Assembly (NCBI GenBank): GCA_964492485.1
Contig: CAZBKM010000019.1
Coordinates: 1 to 51,057, forward strand
Source of the DNA: UBA5336 sp964492485
GTDB lineage: Bacteria > Pseudomonadota > Alphaproteobacteria > Caulobacterales > Hyphomonadaceae
DNA: 51,057 nucleotides
Reading direction: 5' to 3'
The notes under the pieces were generated by a model that ran no database searches, had not been told where the DNA came from, and was given only the letters and a program-made list of their open reading frames with translations. Made by a program: the position numbers and the translations under genes. Of this stretch, positions 8,521-16,037 are shown piece after piece (the stretch's first letter is position 1; each line of letters opens with the position of its first letter).

Positions 8521-9147
8521 CTAGGCCGCCTTGTCCTGCAGGCTCCGATCGGCCGAGACATCCAGGATACCGACCCGATCCCAATCCCCCTCTGGCCTCA
8601 AGAGGACGTAAGGGTCGCTGTCGATCGAGATCGTGTCAGGATGCGGATCGAGCCACATTTCCATCTCGACATAGTCGTAATCCGAGAAAGAAATGACAGG
8701 CCGGTTCTCGCGACAGCGGCTTCTCAACGTGTGCGACCACAGATCAACGAGTCGCGCCTGTGCATGGAACAAGACGCGGCGGAATCCCTTGCGTCCGACC
8801 AGTTCTGCCGCATGGCCAAGCATCAATTGCGCGAGACCATCGCCCCTGTGTTCAGGCAGGATGCAGACACGCTCGAACTTAACAAAATCGGCAAACCAGC
8901 GAATGCGCATGGTTCCGACCGGCCCAGTGTTGTCTTCGGCCAAGAGGTGTGTTGCGACGAAATCGTTTCCGTCAAATTCCTCGTCGTAAGGGCAGTTCTG
9001 TTCGGACATGTAGGTGAGTGCGCGAACCGTACTCATTTTATGGAAACCATTTAGGTCACGCACAATGTATACTTTGTAGCGTTCGGCTGCGTGGCTCTTT
9101 ATTGGGCTACGAAGTACGTGTTCGCCGTAAGTGGTGTTCTGCATCAT
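8521..9147 (-). CDS. GNAT-family acyltransferase with C-terminal extension
   Basis: A 208-residue protein with a recognisable GNAT core: acceptor strands FVATHLLAEDNTGPVGTMRIRW, FVKFERVCILPEHRGDGLAQ (motif A with the RGDGLA acetyl-CoA loop) and a helix LMLGHAAELVGRKGFRRVLFHAQ. The N-terminal layout R-x-L-x-Y...PYDEEFDGND resembles the R...D-x-D signature of LuxI-type signal synthases, which share this fold, but the LuxI active-site set is incomplete. About 50 residues after the core (DPYVLLRPEGDWDRVG) are unfamiliar. The ATG at 9147 has AGGAGA 8 bases upstream; GTG at 9153 is possible. First gene of a three-gene operon divergent from a LysR regulator, which may control it. Substrate unknown. 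Confidence 0.8.
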   Translation of the reverse strand: MMQNTTYGEHVLRSPIKSHAAERYKVYIVRDLNGFHKMSTVRALTYMSEQNCPYDEEFDGNDFVATHLLAEDNTGPVGTMRIRWFADFVKFERVCILPEHRGDGLAQLMLGHAAELVGRKGFRRVLFHAQARLVDLWSHTLRSRCRENRPVISFSDYDYVEMEMWLDPHPDTISIDSDPYVLLRPEGDWDRVGILDVSADRSLQDKAA

Positions 9148-9359
9148 GGTCACAGTCTCCTAACTGCGGTCGCAATCCCGAGCGGTGCGCGCGCTGAACG
9201 TGTGACGCTTTCATCGCCCCGCCCACAATGAGGCCAAATCCAACCCACCTCTTGGCGCGCATTGTGATTTGCCTCGCTTTTAGGTAGATAACGTGTGTCA
9301 CTCAGCGGGCATCCAGCAAATTTTAAAACGGTGAGTTGCAAAAAGGTTCGAATGTCCAC

Positions 9360-10406
9360 ATGAACGAACGCATGGACTGGGACAAGCTCCGGGTATTCCG
9401 CGTCGTGGCCGAAGTTGGGAGCATGAGCAGGGCCTCCGCGCGTCTCGCCGAGTCCGTTCCGACGATCAGCCGAAAGATCGACGAGCTCGAGAAGCAGATT
9501 AATGCGAGAGTTCTGAATCGGACGACGCGCGGGGTTACCCTCACAGAGTCCGGCTTGATCGTGTTGCGTCACGCGCAGGCGATGGCTGATGCGGCGGAAG
9601 CCATCGACCGTGATGTAGCGGGAGCTGACCTCTCAGCAGAAGGGCCGGTTGCTTTGTTTGCCGGTGAGGGTCTGGGCAACTACTGGATTGCCCCGCAGAT
9701 CCCCCGCTTCCACCTGAGCCAACCGAAGATTCACCTTCGGCTGTCGATTGGTGATGGCGCGCCTGATCTTTTGTCTGGTGAGTTCGACGTGGCTGTACAA
9801 TTCCGTGAGCCGGACAAGAGTCCCATCATTTCTCGTCGGCTGGGTGTTGTTCACTACATCGCTTATGCGTCACGAGAATACATTGATACGTATGGGGCAC
9901 CCGTCAGTTTGTTTGAAGCATACGAGCACAGGTGCATCCTCTATGAAGGCTACGTCCATCAATTGGAAAGGTGGCTGCCGAAAGTCGCGGAGCTGAAACG
10001 GATCATCGACTTCGCTGTCATAACAAATTCAGCGACAGCCATGGTTTCAATTTGCGCGGCTGGGGGCGGCATCGCGGTCCTGCCGTCATACATGTCACAA
10101 ATGGATCCTCGGCTGATCCCGCTCGACCTGCCGGAACTGGCGCCGGCCCAGTTCTGGTTGACCTATACCGAGCGGATCCGCCGGCTGGACAAGGGAAAGG
10201 TGGTGCTCGACTGGATGCGGAACGTGCTCGACCCCAGAAAGATCGTCTGGTTCCGCGACAGCTTCGTTCACCCCAACAGCCTGACCGAAGACCTTTATCG
10301 GCCGGACCCGCACCTTTCGATCAGTGCGTTACCGGGGCCAGATCGTTCAGCAGGTTCAGCATCCGGCGCGCGAGGACCGGGTCGTCCAGTCCGCACAGGC
10401 GATTGA
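9360..10406 (+). CDS. LysR-family transcriptional regulator
   Basis: A 348-residue LTTR. The winged HTH occupies residues 5-64 (MDWDKLRVFRVVAEVGSMSR, then VPTISRKIDELEKQINARVL) and the effector domain about 90-300 (VALFAGEGLGNYWIAPQIPRF). It is longer than the usual 300 residues because the frame runs on about 40 residues, overlapping the convergent XRE gene by 86 bases. That tail (ALPGPDRSAGSASGARGPGR) is low in complexity and may reflect a lost stop. ATG 9360 is chosen; ATG 9372 (MDWDKL) is an alternative, and neither has a strong ribosome site. It is divergent from the GNAT operon with a 212-base shared promoter region, the usual arrangement for a LysR target. Confidence 0.85.
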   Translation: MNERMDWDKLRVFRVVAEVGSMSRASARLAESVPTISRKIDELEKQINARVLNRTTRGVTLTESGLIVLRHAQAMADAAEAIDRDVAGADLSAEGPVALFAGEGLGNYWIAPQIPRFHLSQPKIHLRLSIGDGAPDLLSGEFDVAVQFREPDKSPIISRRLGVVHYIAYASREYIDTYGAPVSLFEAYEHRCILYEGYVHQLERWLPKVAELKRIIDFAVITNSATAMVSICAAGGGIAVLPSYMSQMDPRLIPLDLPELAPAQFWLTYTERIRRLDKGKVVLDWMRNVLDPRKIVWFRDSFVHPNSLTEDLYRPDPHLSISALPGPDRSAGSASGARGPGRPVRTGD

Positions 10407-10686
10407 TTGCCTCGCAAACTTCGGGCGACCTGCCACAGCAGCCGCCGCCCGGATCCCGAAAAATGCTGCACACCGAGACGCCGAACAGGTCCGACAGGGT
10501 GAGGATGAGCCCCGCACTCATCCGGTTCTCACCCTTCTCGTACTTCTGAACCTGTTGATAGGACAGGCCGATCTTTGCGCCGAGATCCTGGAGCGTCATG
10601 CCCGCCTCGATGCGAAGCTGCCGCAGACGTTCACCGAGTCGGCGGTCCGTGTCGTTGGTCGAACGGGCTTCAAAGTGAATCGCCAT
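10321..10686 (-). CDS. XRE-family helix-turn-helix regulator
   Basis: Small DNA-binding protein of 121 residues. The HTH_3 domain spans about 15-70 (LRQLRIEAGMTLQDLGAKIG, LSYQQVQKYEKGENRMSAG), followed by a short C-terminal helix pair and a Cys-containing GGGCCGRSP stretch. Such proteins are common in alphaproteobacteria as local repressors. The start at 10686 has AAGGGGAAA upstream. Its 3' end overlaps the tail of the LysR gene in the opposite direction. It may be part of the same accessory cassette, but no operator could be identified. Confidence 0.85.
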   Translation of the reverse strand: MAIHFEARSTNDTDRRLGERLRQLRIEAGMTLQDLGAKIGLSYQQVQKYEKGENRMSAGLILTLSDLFGVSVCSIFRDPGGGCCGRSPEVCEAINRLCGLDDPVLARRMLNLLNDLAPVTH

Positions 10687-10832
10687 CAGGTTGTTTCCCC
10701 TTGCTTATCTACCAGGCAGAGAAACCCGGGAATGGTGCGTAAAGGCAAGAAAGGGGGTCCTAAAGAATCTGAAACGCTGGCCGCATCTCAGGGGCTCGGA
10801 AATGCGGCTTCGCTGTATGGACGCGGGATGGA

Positions 10833-12053
10833 TCAGGCCGAGGCCGGCAGGGCCGGCCATGTGTCCACGACCTCGCCTCCGGACACCACCACCAGATCGC
10901 CGAACTGCAGCAGCACGGCCTCGCTCTGCCTGGGCCGGAGGAATACCAGATCGTCAGGCGCCTGCACGGTCGCTTCGGGTGCCGTAAGCATCTCCTGATT
11001 GGAGGAACGGCCGAACAGCTTGCTGTAGGCGAGGCCGGGCGGGTCGACGGGATCGGCCAGCCAGTTTCCGCCATGCAGGAAGAGGGTCCTGCCGGCGCGA
11101 GGGTCGGACGGCAGACGGCTGGTTCGGCCGGCGCCGGGGCGATGCTCCAGGCCCGGGGCGTGGACACCTGGCCAGGTCTTCAGGACCGGCGTCGCGATGA
11201 AGGCCGCGGGTTGATAGCCCGCGAGCTCCGGCGTGTCGAAATCGGAGGGCTTGACGAGGACGGAACCGACGGAGAGCTCGTTTGCAACCTGGGTATCGCG
11301 ATAGAGGCGGAAGGTAGGGCTGCCGCCGGCATTGCGGATCAGCCGGTCGGCCTGTCCCGGGCCCAGCGCGCGCTCCAGTCTGGACAGCGCCTCGCGGTAG
11401 GCGGTCCAGGCTCCCTCGGTGGCTGCGGCCCGCCAGCCGTCGACCTCGGGCAGCTTGGTCAGGTGAGGCTCGTAGCCGACACACCCGGTGAGCGTGAGCC
11501 GAGGCGCCCCGGCCAGTGTCTGTAGTGCGGCATCCAGCGCGTCATCCGGCGTGAAGCCACCCCGGTGGAGGCCGACATCCAGCTCCAGCGCGATGTTGAG
11601 ATCGACGCCCTCGGCGTCCGCCACGGCGGCATATTGGGCCAGCCGTTCAGGTGTATCGATGAGCCAGTGTAGACGCGCCAGGGCGGCGTCGGCGGGTTGA
11701 GGCAGGCTTGCAAGCACGGTCCGCGCGGCCGCCACGGGCAGGGGTTTGCCCAGCATTTGGTCTGCGTCCGGCATGGCGCGCGCGAACGTCTTCAGCATCG
11801 CCGCATTGAAGGTCATAAGCCGGTCCGTGCCTGTTCGGGCGCGCACATGGCGCACCAGGTCGAGCGCGGGCAGCGATTTCACCACGATCCGATAGGCCAT
11901 GCCCCGGGGAAGGTCGCACGCCAGCGTGTCCAGATTGGCGTCGAGGCGGTCGCGGTCGATGACCAGGCTTGCCTGGGCCACGCCTGCCTGGCGAAGAGCG
12001 GCTTCAAGACCCGCAAAATAGGGGTCGCGCCCGGAAGGGCCGTCGTTCGGCAT
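10833..12053 (-). CDS. PLP-dependent DSD1-like enzyme (D-threonine aldolase / D-serine dehydratase family)
   Basis: A 406-residue fold-type III PLP enzyme (alanine-racemase N-terminal barrel). The probable PLP lysine is Lys59 in AYRIVVKSLP; ALELDVGLHRGGF around 155-170 and GGSPTFRLYRDTQVANELSVGS are typical of the DSD1 subgroup, whose members act on D-threonine, D-serine or hydroxy-aspartates with a divalent metal. The C-terminal domain (FLHGGNWLADP) carries a metal-ligand-like His. Its ATG overlaps the stop of the upstream flavoprotein gene (TGATG), so the two are translationally coupled. The natural substrate is unknown. The frame is open 66 codons further upstream but this lies inside the neighbour. 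Confidence 0.85.
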   Translation of the reverse strand: MPNDGPSGRDPYFAGLEAALRQAGVAQASLVIDRDRLDANLDTLACDLPRGMAYRIVVKSLPALDLVRHVRARTGTDRLMTFNAAMLKTFARAMPDADQMLGKPLPVAAARTVLASLPQPADAALARLHWLIDTPERLAQYAAVADAEGVDLNIALELDVGLHRGGFTPDDALDAALQTLAGAPRLTLTGCVGYEPHLTKLPEVDGWRAAATEGAWTAYREALSRLERALGPGQADRLIRNAGGSPTFRLYRDTQVANELSVGSVLVKPSDFDTPELAGYQPAAFIATPVLKTWPGVHAPGLEHRPGAGRTSRLPSDPRAGRTLFLHGGNWLADPVDPPGLAYSKLFGRSSNQEMLTAPEATVQAPDDLVFLRPRQSEAVLLQFGDLVVVSGGEVVDTWPALPASA

Positions 12054-13363
12054 CACGCCGCCCCGATGAGATCGGCGAGATAGGGTGTCAGGAAGGTGCC
12101 GTCCGGGTCGAGGTCCCGGCGCAGGGCCTGAAAGCGCTCGAAATCGGGATAAAGTCCGACGAGATTGCGCGCCGTCTGCGTATGCAGCTTGCCCCAGTGG
12201 GGGCGGCCACCTGCCGACTGGAACAGGGGTTCGACACGCGTCATCATCCACTGGTACGCATCCTCGGCATGGGCGTGAACGGCAATGGACGTGCGCGGGC
12301 CATGCTGGAACGGGCTCAGCCAGGCCGTGTCGCCGGCGGTCTGGCGGACCTCGATCGGAAAGAACACGTCGGGGCAGTGGCGCTCCACCGTCTCGATGAG
12401 TTCGGCAAGCACCTCAAGTGCCGTTTCGGTCGGAAGGTGATACTCCATCTCGTTGAAGGGCACATTCCGGTCGCTCGACAGGAGTTGCCAGCCCTGATCT
12501 ACCACGTCCTCTTCCGGGAGCGCGTCGAAGGCCCTGGCCAGCGTCTGGCGTCGCTTGGCCGGATCGTCCTTCAGCCCGTCGCGTATGGATTTCAGCCCGA
12601 GCACGCCGGCGTCGTCATCGGTTGGCGCCCGCCGGGTGGCCGGGGCCTCGGTGAGATCGTGCGCAATGCACAGGCAGCGACCGGAGAACGGAATGTAGAA
12701 CGCCTCGAAATTGCGATGGCGCGACCACAGATCCTCCGCGCCGGACAGGAAATCGGCAAGCGAAAGCGTCCAGGTCCGACGGTGCAGGCGGTAGGCAGGC
12801 ACCACCGCCATCTCCACCTCGACAAGCACACCGAGCAGGCCAAGCGAAACCTGAACGGCGGCGAGCAGATCGGGATCAGTCTCGCCGTCCACGCGCAGCA
12901 GGCTGCCATCGGCGGTCACGAGCGTCGCAGCGCGGATCTCCGCAGACAGACAGGGCAGGTGCTTCCCTGTGCCGTGCGTTGCCGTGGACACCGCACCCGC
13001 CAGCGTCTGAACGTCGATGTCGCCCAGATTCCGAAAGGCGAGCCCGTCGCGCTGAAGCGCCGGCGAGAGTTCGCGCAGACGGGTGCCTGCAGCCAGCCGC
13101 GCCCGACCTGTCCGGGGATCGCTGCCCCGCACCCCGGAAAAGGCCGAGAGATCGATCAGCGTGGCCTCTGTGGCGGCCACCGGCGTGAAGGAATGACCAG
13201 ACCCAACGACGCGGCAGCCAGGGCCGGCCTCGCGGACCAGCGCCTGCAGCGCCGCCAGGCTGTCGGGTCGCACCCACCGCCTGGGAGACAGGGTCTGGTT
13301 GCCAGACCAGTTGCGCCAGGTCCGCGGCTGCGGAGCCGCCTCCGCCAGTCCGTCACCGCTCAT
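12053..13363 (-). CDS. D-arabinono-1,4-lactone oxidase-like FAD-binding oxidoreductase
   Basis: A 436-residue flavoprotein of the vanillyl-alcohol-oxidase superfamily. The N-terminal FAD domain has VVGSGHSFTP with His57 in the position that binds FAD covalently in aldonolactone and alditol oxidases, and NLGDIDVQTLAGAVSTATHG. The C-terminal ALO domain ends with the HWGK signature at about 389. Family members oxidise aldono-lactones, alditols or related hydroxy compounds with O2 or another acceptor. The ATG at 13363 overlaps the stop of a 9-residue leader that has the better ribosome site. It forms an operon with the PLP enzyme and is divergent from the ZnuD-like gene. Confidence 0.88.
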   Translation of the reverse strand: MSGDGLAEAAPQPRTWRNWSGNQTLSPRRWVRPDSLAALQALVREAGPGCRVVGSGHSFTPVAATEATLIDLSAFSGVRGSDPRTGRARLAAGTRLRELSPALQRDGLAFRNLGDIDVQTLAGAVSTATHGTGKHLPCLSAEIRAATLVTADGSLLRVDGETDPDLLAAVQVSLGLLGVLVEVEMAVVPAYRLHRRTWTLSLADFLSGAEDLWSRHRNFEAFYIPFSGRCLCIAHDLTEAPATRRAPTDDDAGVLGLKSIRDGLKDDPAKRRQTLARAFDALPEEDVVDQGWQLLSSDRNVPFNEMEYHLPTETALEVLAELIETVERHCPDVFFPIEVRQTAGDTAWLSPFQHGPRTSIAVHAHAEDAYQWMMTRVEPLFQSAGGRPHWGKLHTQTARNLVGLYPDFERFQALRRDLDPDGTFLTPYLADLIGAA

Positions 13364-13389
13364 ATCTGCCTGTCCGACCCGTGTGTCAT
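13360..13389 (-). CDS. Nine-residue leader peptide overlapping the oxidase start
   Basis: ATG at 13389 is preceded by GGGAGG at 6 bases, a better site than that of the oxidase itself. It encodes MTHGSDRQI and stops at a TGA overlapping the oxidase ATG (ATATGAGC). This layout suggests that ribosomes ending on the leader re-initiate on the oxidase. No attenuator hairpin was seen. It could also simply be chance. Confidence 0.4.
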   Translation of the reverse strand: MTHGSDRQI

Positions 13390-13507
13390 GGGTCGCCTCC
13401 CTCAAGGGCGGATGGGTCCGCCATCTGTCTGGGCCCCAATCTAGCCGAGGCCGGCGCTGCGGTCAGCCGGGATTCGTACTTGCCGCACGGCATCACATCT
13501 GATTAAC

Positions 13508-13520
13508 GTTATCATATAAC
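13508..13520. promoter_or_regulatory. Zur-like operator before the ZnuD-like receptor gene
   Basis: GTTATCATATAAC is a near-palindrome embedded in AACGTTATCATATAACATT. It closely matches the proteobacterial Zur box core (GTTATANTATAAC / TGTTATAATATAACA). It lies 15-27 bases before the first ATG, a position suited to repression by zinc-loaded Zur. The match is by eye. Confidence 0.72.
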
Positions 13521-13534
13521 ATTTTTGGGAGTTC

Positions 13535-15730
13535 ATGATGTCATCCACGGGATCCTCCGTCGCCGTTGCCGCCCTGCTTGTCTATCTCGCTGCGCCGGAC
13601 GCCGCTGCCCAGACGGCGGGGGGCGACGAGCCCGCATTACGTGCGGATCCGGTGATCGTCAGCTTGCCCGGCCCTGACCGGCCGGCGGATGAGCTGATCG
13701 GCAATGCCAGCATTCTGGACCGGGAAGACCTGGTGGAGAGCCTTGCCGGGTCGCTTGGCGATACGCTGGCGGATCGTCCCGGCGTGTCGAGCACCTTTTT
13801 TGGGGCCGGGGCAAGCCGCCCCGTGCTCCGGGGACTTGGAGCGGAACGGGTGCTGGTTCTCACCAACGGCATTGGCGTGATCGACGCGTCTGCCGCAAGC
13901 CCGGACCATCAGGTGGCGGCCGACGCCATCGATGCCGAGCGGATCGAGATCTTGCGCGGCCCTGCGGCGCTGGCCTATGGCGGTGAGGCTATTGGCGGTG
14001 TGGTCAACGTGGTCGATGGCCTGATCGTCGAGGAGCGGGTGGTCCGCCCGGTTTCGGGCGACGTGTTCGGCGCGTTCAACGATGTGAGCGAGGGCACCGA
14101 GGCCGGCGGCCGCGTCCGCTTTGGCACGGGACCGTTCGTCGTGACTGTGACCGGTTCCCTGCGGGATTTCGACTCCTATGAGATCCCGTCGCCTGCGGAG
14201 AGTGCCTTCCAGCGCGCTGCGGAGGCCGAGGAAGACCATGACGAGGATCATGACTCGGGTCACGATCTGGATGGCGACCATGAGCATGAGGAAGATCATG
14301 ACCATGGCGGCGACGAAGGCGTCCTGGACAACTCCTTCGTGGAGACCGGTCAGATCGCGGGCGGTCTGTCCTGGATCGGGGAGGGTGCTGCGCTGGGCAT
14401 AGCGGTGCGCCGCCAGACGGCCGAATACGGACTTCCGGGTCACGCCCACGCCCACGCCCATGAGGAGGAAGCCCATGGCGAGGACGATCATGACCATGGG
14501 GAGGGTGGCGAGGAGGAGGAGGAAGAAGGCGACGCCTTCATCGACCTCGAGCAGACCCGCTATGACCTCCGCGGCCATGTGGACCTTTCCGCGGGCAGGC
14601 TGACGCGTCTTTCGGGTGCGCTGTCGGTGGCGGAGTACGAGCATACGGAATTCGAGGCGCCGGGCGAGCCGGGCACCCGCTATGAGACCGATGGTGTCGA
14701 GGGCCGGGTCGAACTGACCCATGACCTGCTTCTCGGGGACGGCACGCTCGGCCTGCAGGCGACCGACATCGAGTTCGGAGCCTTTGGCGAGGAAGCCTTC
14801 ATCCCGCCAACGGACATCCGGACGCTTGGTCTTTTCCTTTACGAGGCAAAAGAGTGGGACAGCGGCATCGGCGCCGAGGCCGGCGTGAGGGTCGAGCAGG
14901 TGGAGTACGACAATATCGCCTTCGGCTCGGACTCCTTCGACCTGGTCAGCGGATCAGCGGGCCTTCACCGCCATTTCGACGGCGGCTGGTTCCTCGGCGG
15001 TCAGGTCTCCTACACGGAACGTGCGCCCAATGAGAGCGAGCTCTATGCAGACGGACCACACCTGGCGACCAACCAGTTCGAAGTCGGGGACCAGTCTCTC
15101 GATCCGGAACGGGGCCTGAATTTCGAGGCCACCGCGCGCTGGGTGGGTGAGCGGTTCCGGGTGGGGGCGAACCTGTTCGTCACCGATTTCGACGGCTTCA
15201 TCTATCTCGCCCCCGGCACCACGCTCGAGGACGGCGTGGTCGTCGACGAGGCCGACGGCCTGCCGGTCTTCGTATTCACCCAGGAGAACGCCGACTTTTA
15301 CGGCGGCGAGATCTACGCCACGTGGACGCCCGAAGGCTTCCTGGGCGCGGAGTGGGAGATCGAGACCGGGCTCGACCTGGTGGAGGCGGACTTGGAGACT
15401 GGCGGGAATGTGCCGCTCCTGCCGCCGGTCACGTTCCGCACCTCTGTCGATGCGGAGTGGGGACCTTGGGAAGTCGGCGCGGCGGTGACCCTGGCCGACG
15501 AACAGGACGATCCCGGCGCCGGTGCGCTCCCGACCGATGGCTATACCCGGCTCGACCTGCGCGGCGAGGTGGACCTTTCGGACTTCGGGTTCGGTCGGGA
15601 CGGGACGGAACTGTTCGTCGAGGCCCGCAACGTTACCGACGAGGAGATCCGCCTGGCGACGTCCACCATCAAGGATCTGGCGCCGGTGCCGGGCCGGAAC
15701 GTCCGGGTCGGGTTGCGGGTGGCATTCTGA
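13535..15730 (+). CDS. znuD: ZnuD-like TonB-dependent receptor with His-rich metal loops (zinc uptake)
   Basis: Outer-membrane receptor of 731 residues: signal peptide (1-26), plug about 45-165 (ADRPGVSSTFFGAGASRPVLRG, IEILRGPAALAYGGEAIGGVVNVV), then a barrel ending VRVGLRVAF. Two loops are dominated by His, Asp and Glu: residues 231-261 (EDHDEDHDSGHDLDGD and on) and 301-332 (GHAHAHAHEEEAHGED and on). ZnuD of Neisseria has comparable His-rich loops and imports zinc. The Zur-like box 15 bases upstream supports zinc-repressed expression. ATG 13538 has a better distance to GGGAG than ATG 13535. No zinc ABC transporter adjoins it. Other transition metals are possible. Confidence 0.88.
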   Translation: MMSSTGSSVAVAALLVYLAAPDAAAQTAGGDEPALRADPVIVSLPGPDRPADELIGNASILDREDLVESLAGSLGDTLADRPGVSSTFFGAGASRPVLRGLGAERVLVLTNGIGVIDASAASPDHQVAADAIDAERIEILRGPAALAYGGEAIGGVVNVVDGLIVEERVVRPVSGDVFGAFNDVSEGTEAGGRVRFGTGPFVVTVTGSLRDFDSYEIPSPAESAFQRAAEAEEDHDEDHDSGHDLDGDHEHEEDHDHGGDEGVLDNSFVETGQIAGGLSWIGEGAALGIAVRRQTAEYGLPGHAHAHAHEEEAHGEDDHDHGEGGEEEEEEGDAFIDLEQTRYDLRGHVDLSAGRLTRLSGALSVAEYEHTEFEAPGEPGTRYETDGVEGRVELTHDLLLGDGTLGLQATDIEFGAFGEEAFIPPTDIRTLGLFLYEAKEWDSGIGAEAGVRVEQVEYDNIAFGSDSFDLVSGSAGLHRHFDGGWFLGGQVSYTERAPNESELYADGPHLATNQFEVGDQSLDPERGLNFEATARWVGERFRVGANLFVTDFDGFIYLAPGTTLEDGVVVDEADGLPVFVFTQENADFYGGEIYATWTPEGFLGAEWEIETGLDLVEADLETGGNVPLLPPVTFRTSVDAEWGPWEVGAAVTLADEQDDPGAGALPTDGYTRLDLRGEVDLSDFGFGRDGTELFVEARNVTDEEIRLATSTIKDLAPVPGRNVRVGLRVAF

Positions 15731-16037
15731 CCTCGCAAGACACGCAGCCAGAGGGAGACATCCGATCGCGGAACGTGATCGGTGAGGGGGCCTCCGCCCG
15801 GAATTGACACGCCCGATGGCAAAACCTAATCCTCGATTGGCACCGTCCGGAGAGACGGGTCGCCAGGGAGGATGTCATGCGGGGCATGCACACGCCGCAG
15901 GCGCGGTTCGAAGGGCGCTCGGGCTGTGCCTTCGCGCCCCACTCTGCCGGCGGGGGCAAGCCAGTGTCTGCGCGGCCAGCCCGGCTGCTCAACGGCTCCG
16001 GAGACCGGCCCATGAGGGCCGGATCGGTTCTGATCCC
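15731..16037 (+). other. 307-base gap, possible transcribed leader
   Basis: No convincing gene. The second half is GC-rich and can fold locally: GGGCGC (about 15918) with GCGCCC (about 15936). It contains scattered pieces resembling riboswitch motifs (GGAGAG, CGAAGGGC, AAGCCAG) without the full conserved set of any class I know. Confidence 0.3.

Noticed and set aside
11969..13444. A 491-codon plus-strand frame opposite the oxidase and PLP genes
   Set aside because: The minus-strand genes have clear family motifs and coupled starts; this frame shows none.
15838..16000. Glycine or cobalamin riboswitch
   Set aside because: Single fragments (GGAGAG, CGAAGG, AAGCCAG) match, but the full conserved set and spacing of either class are absent, and the downstream gene does not fit.
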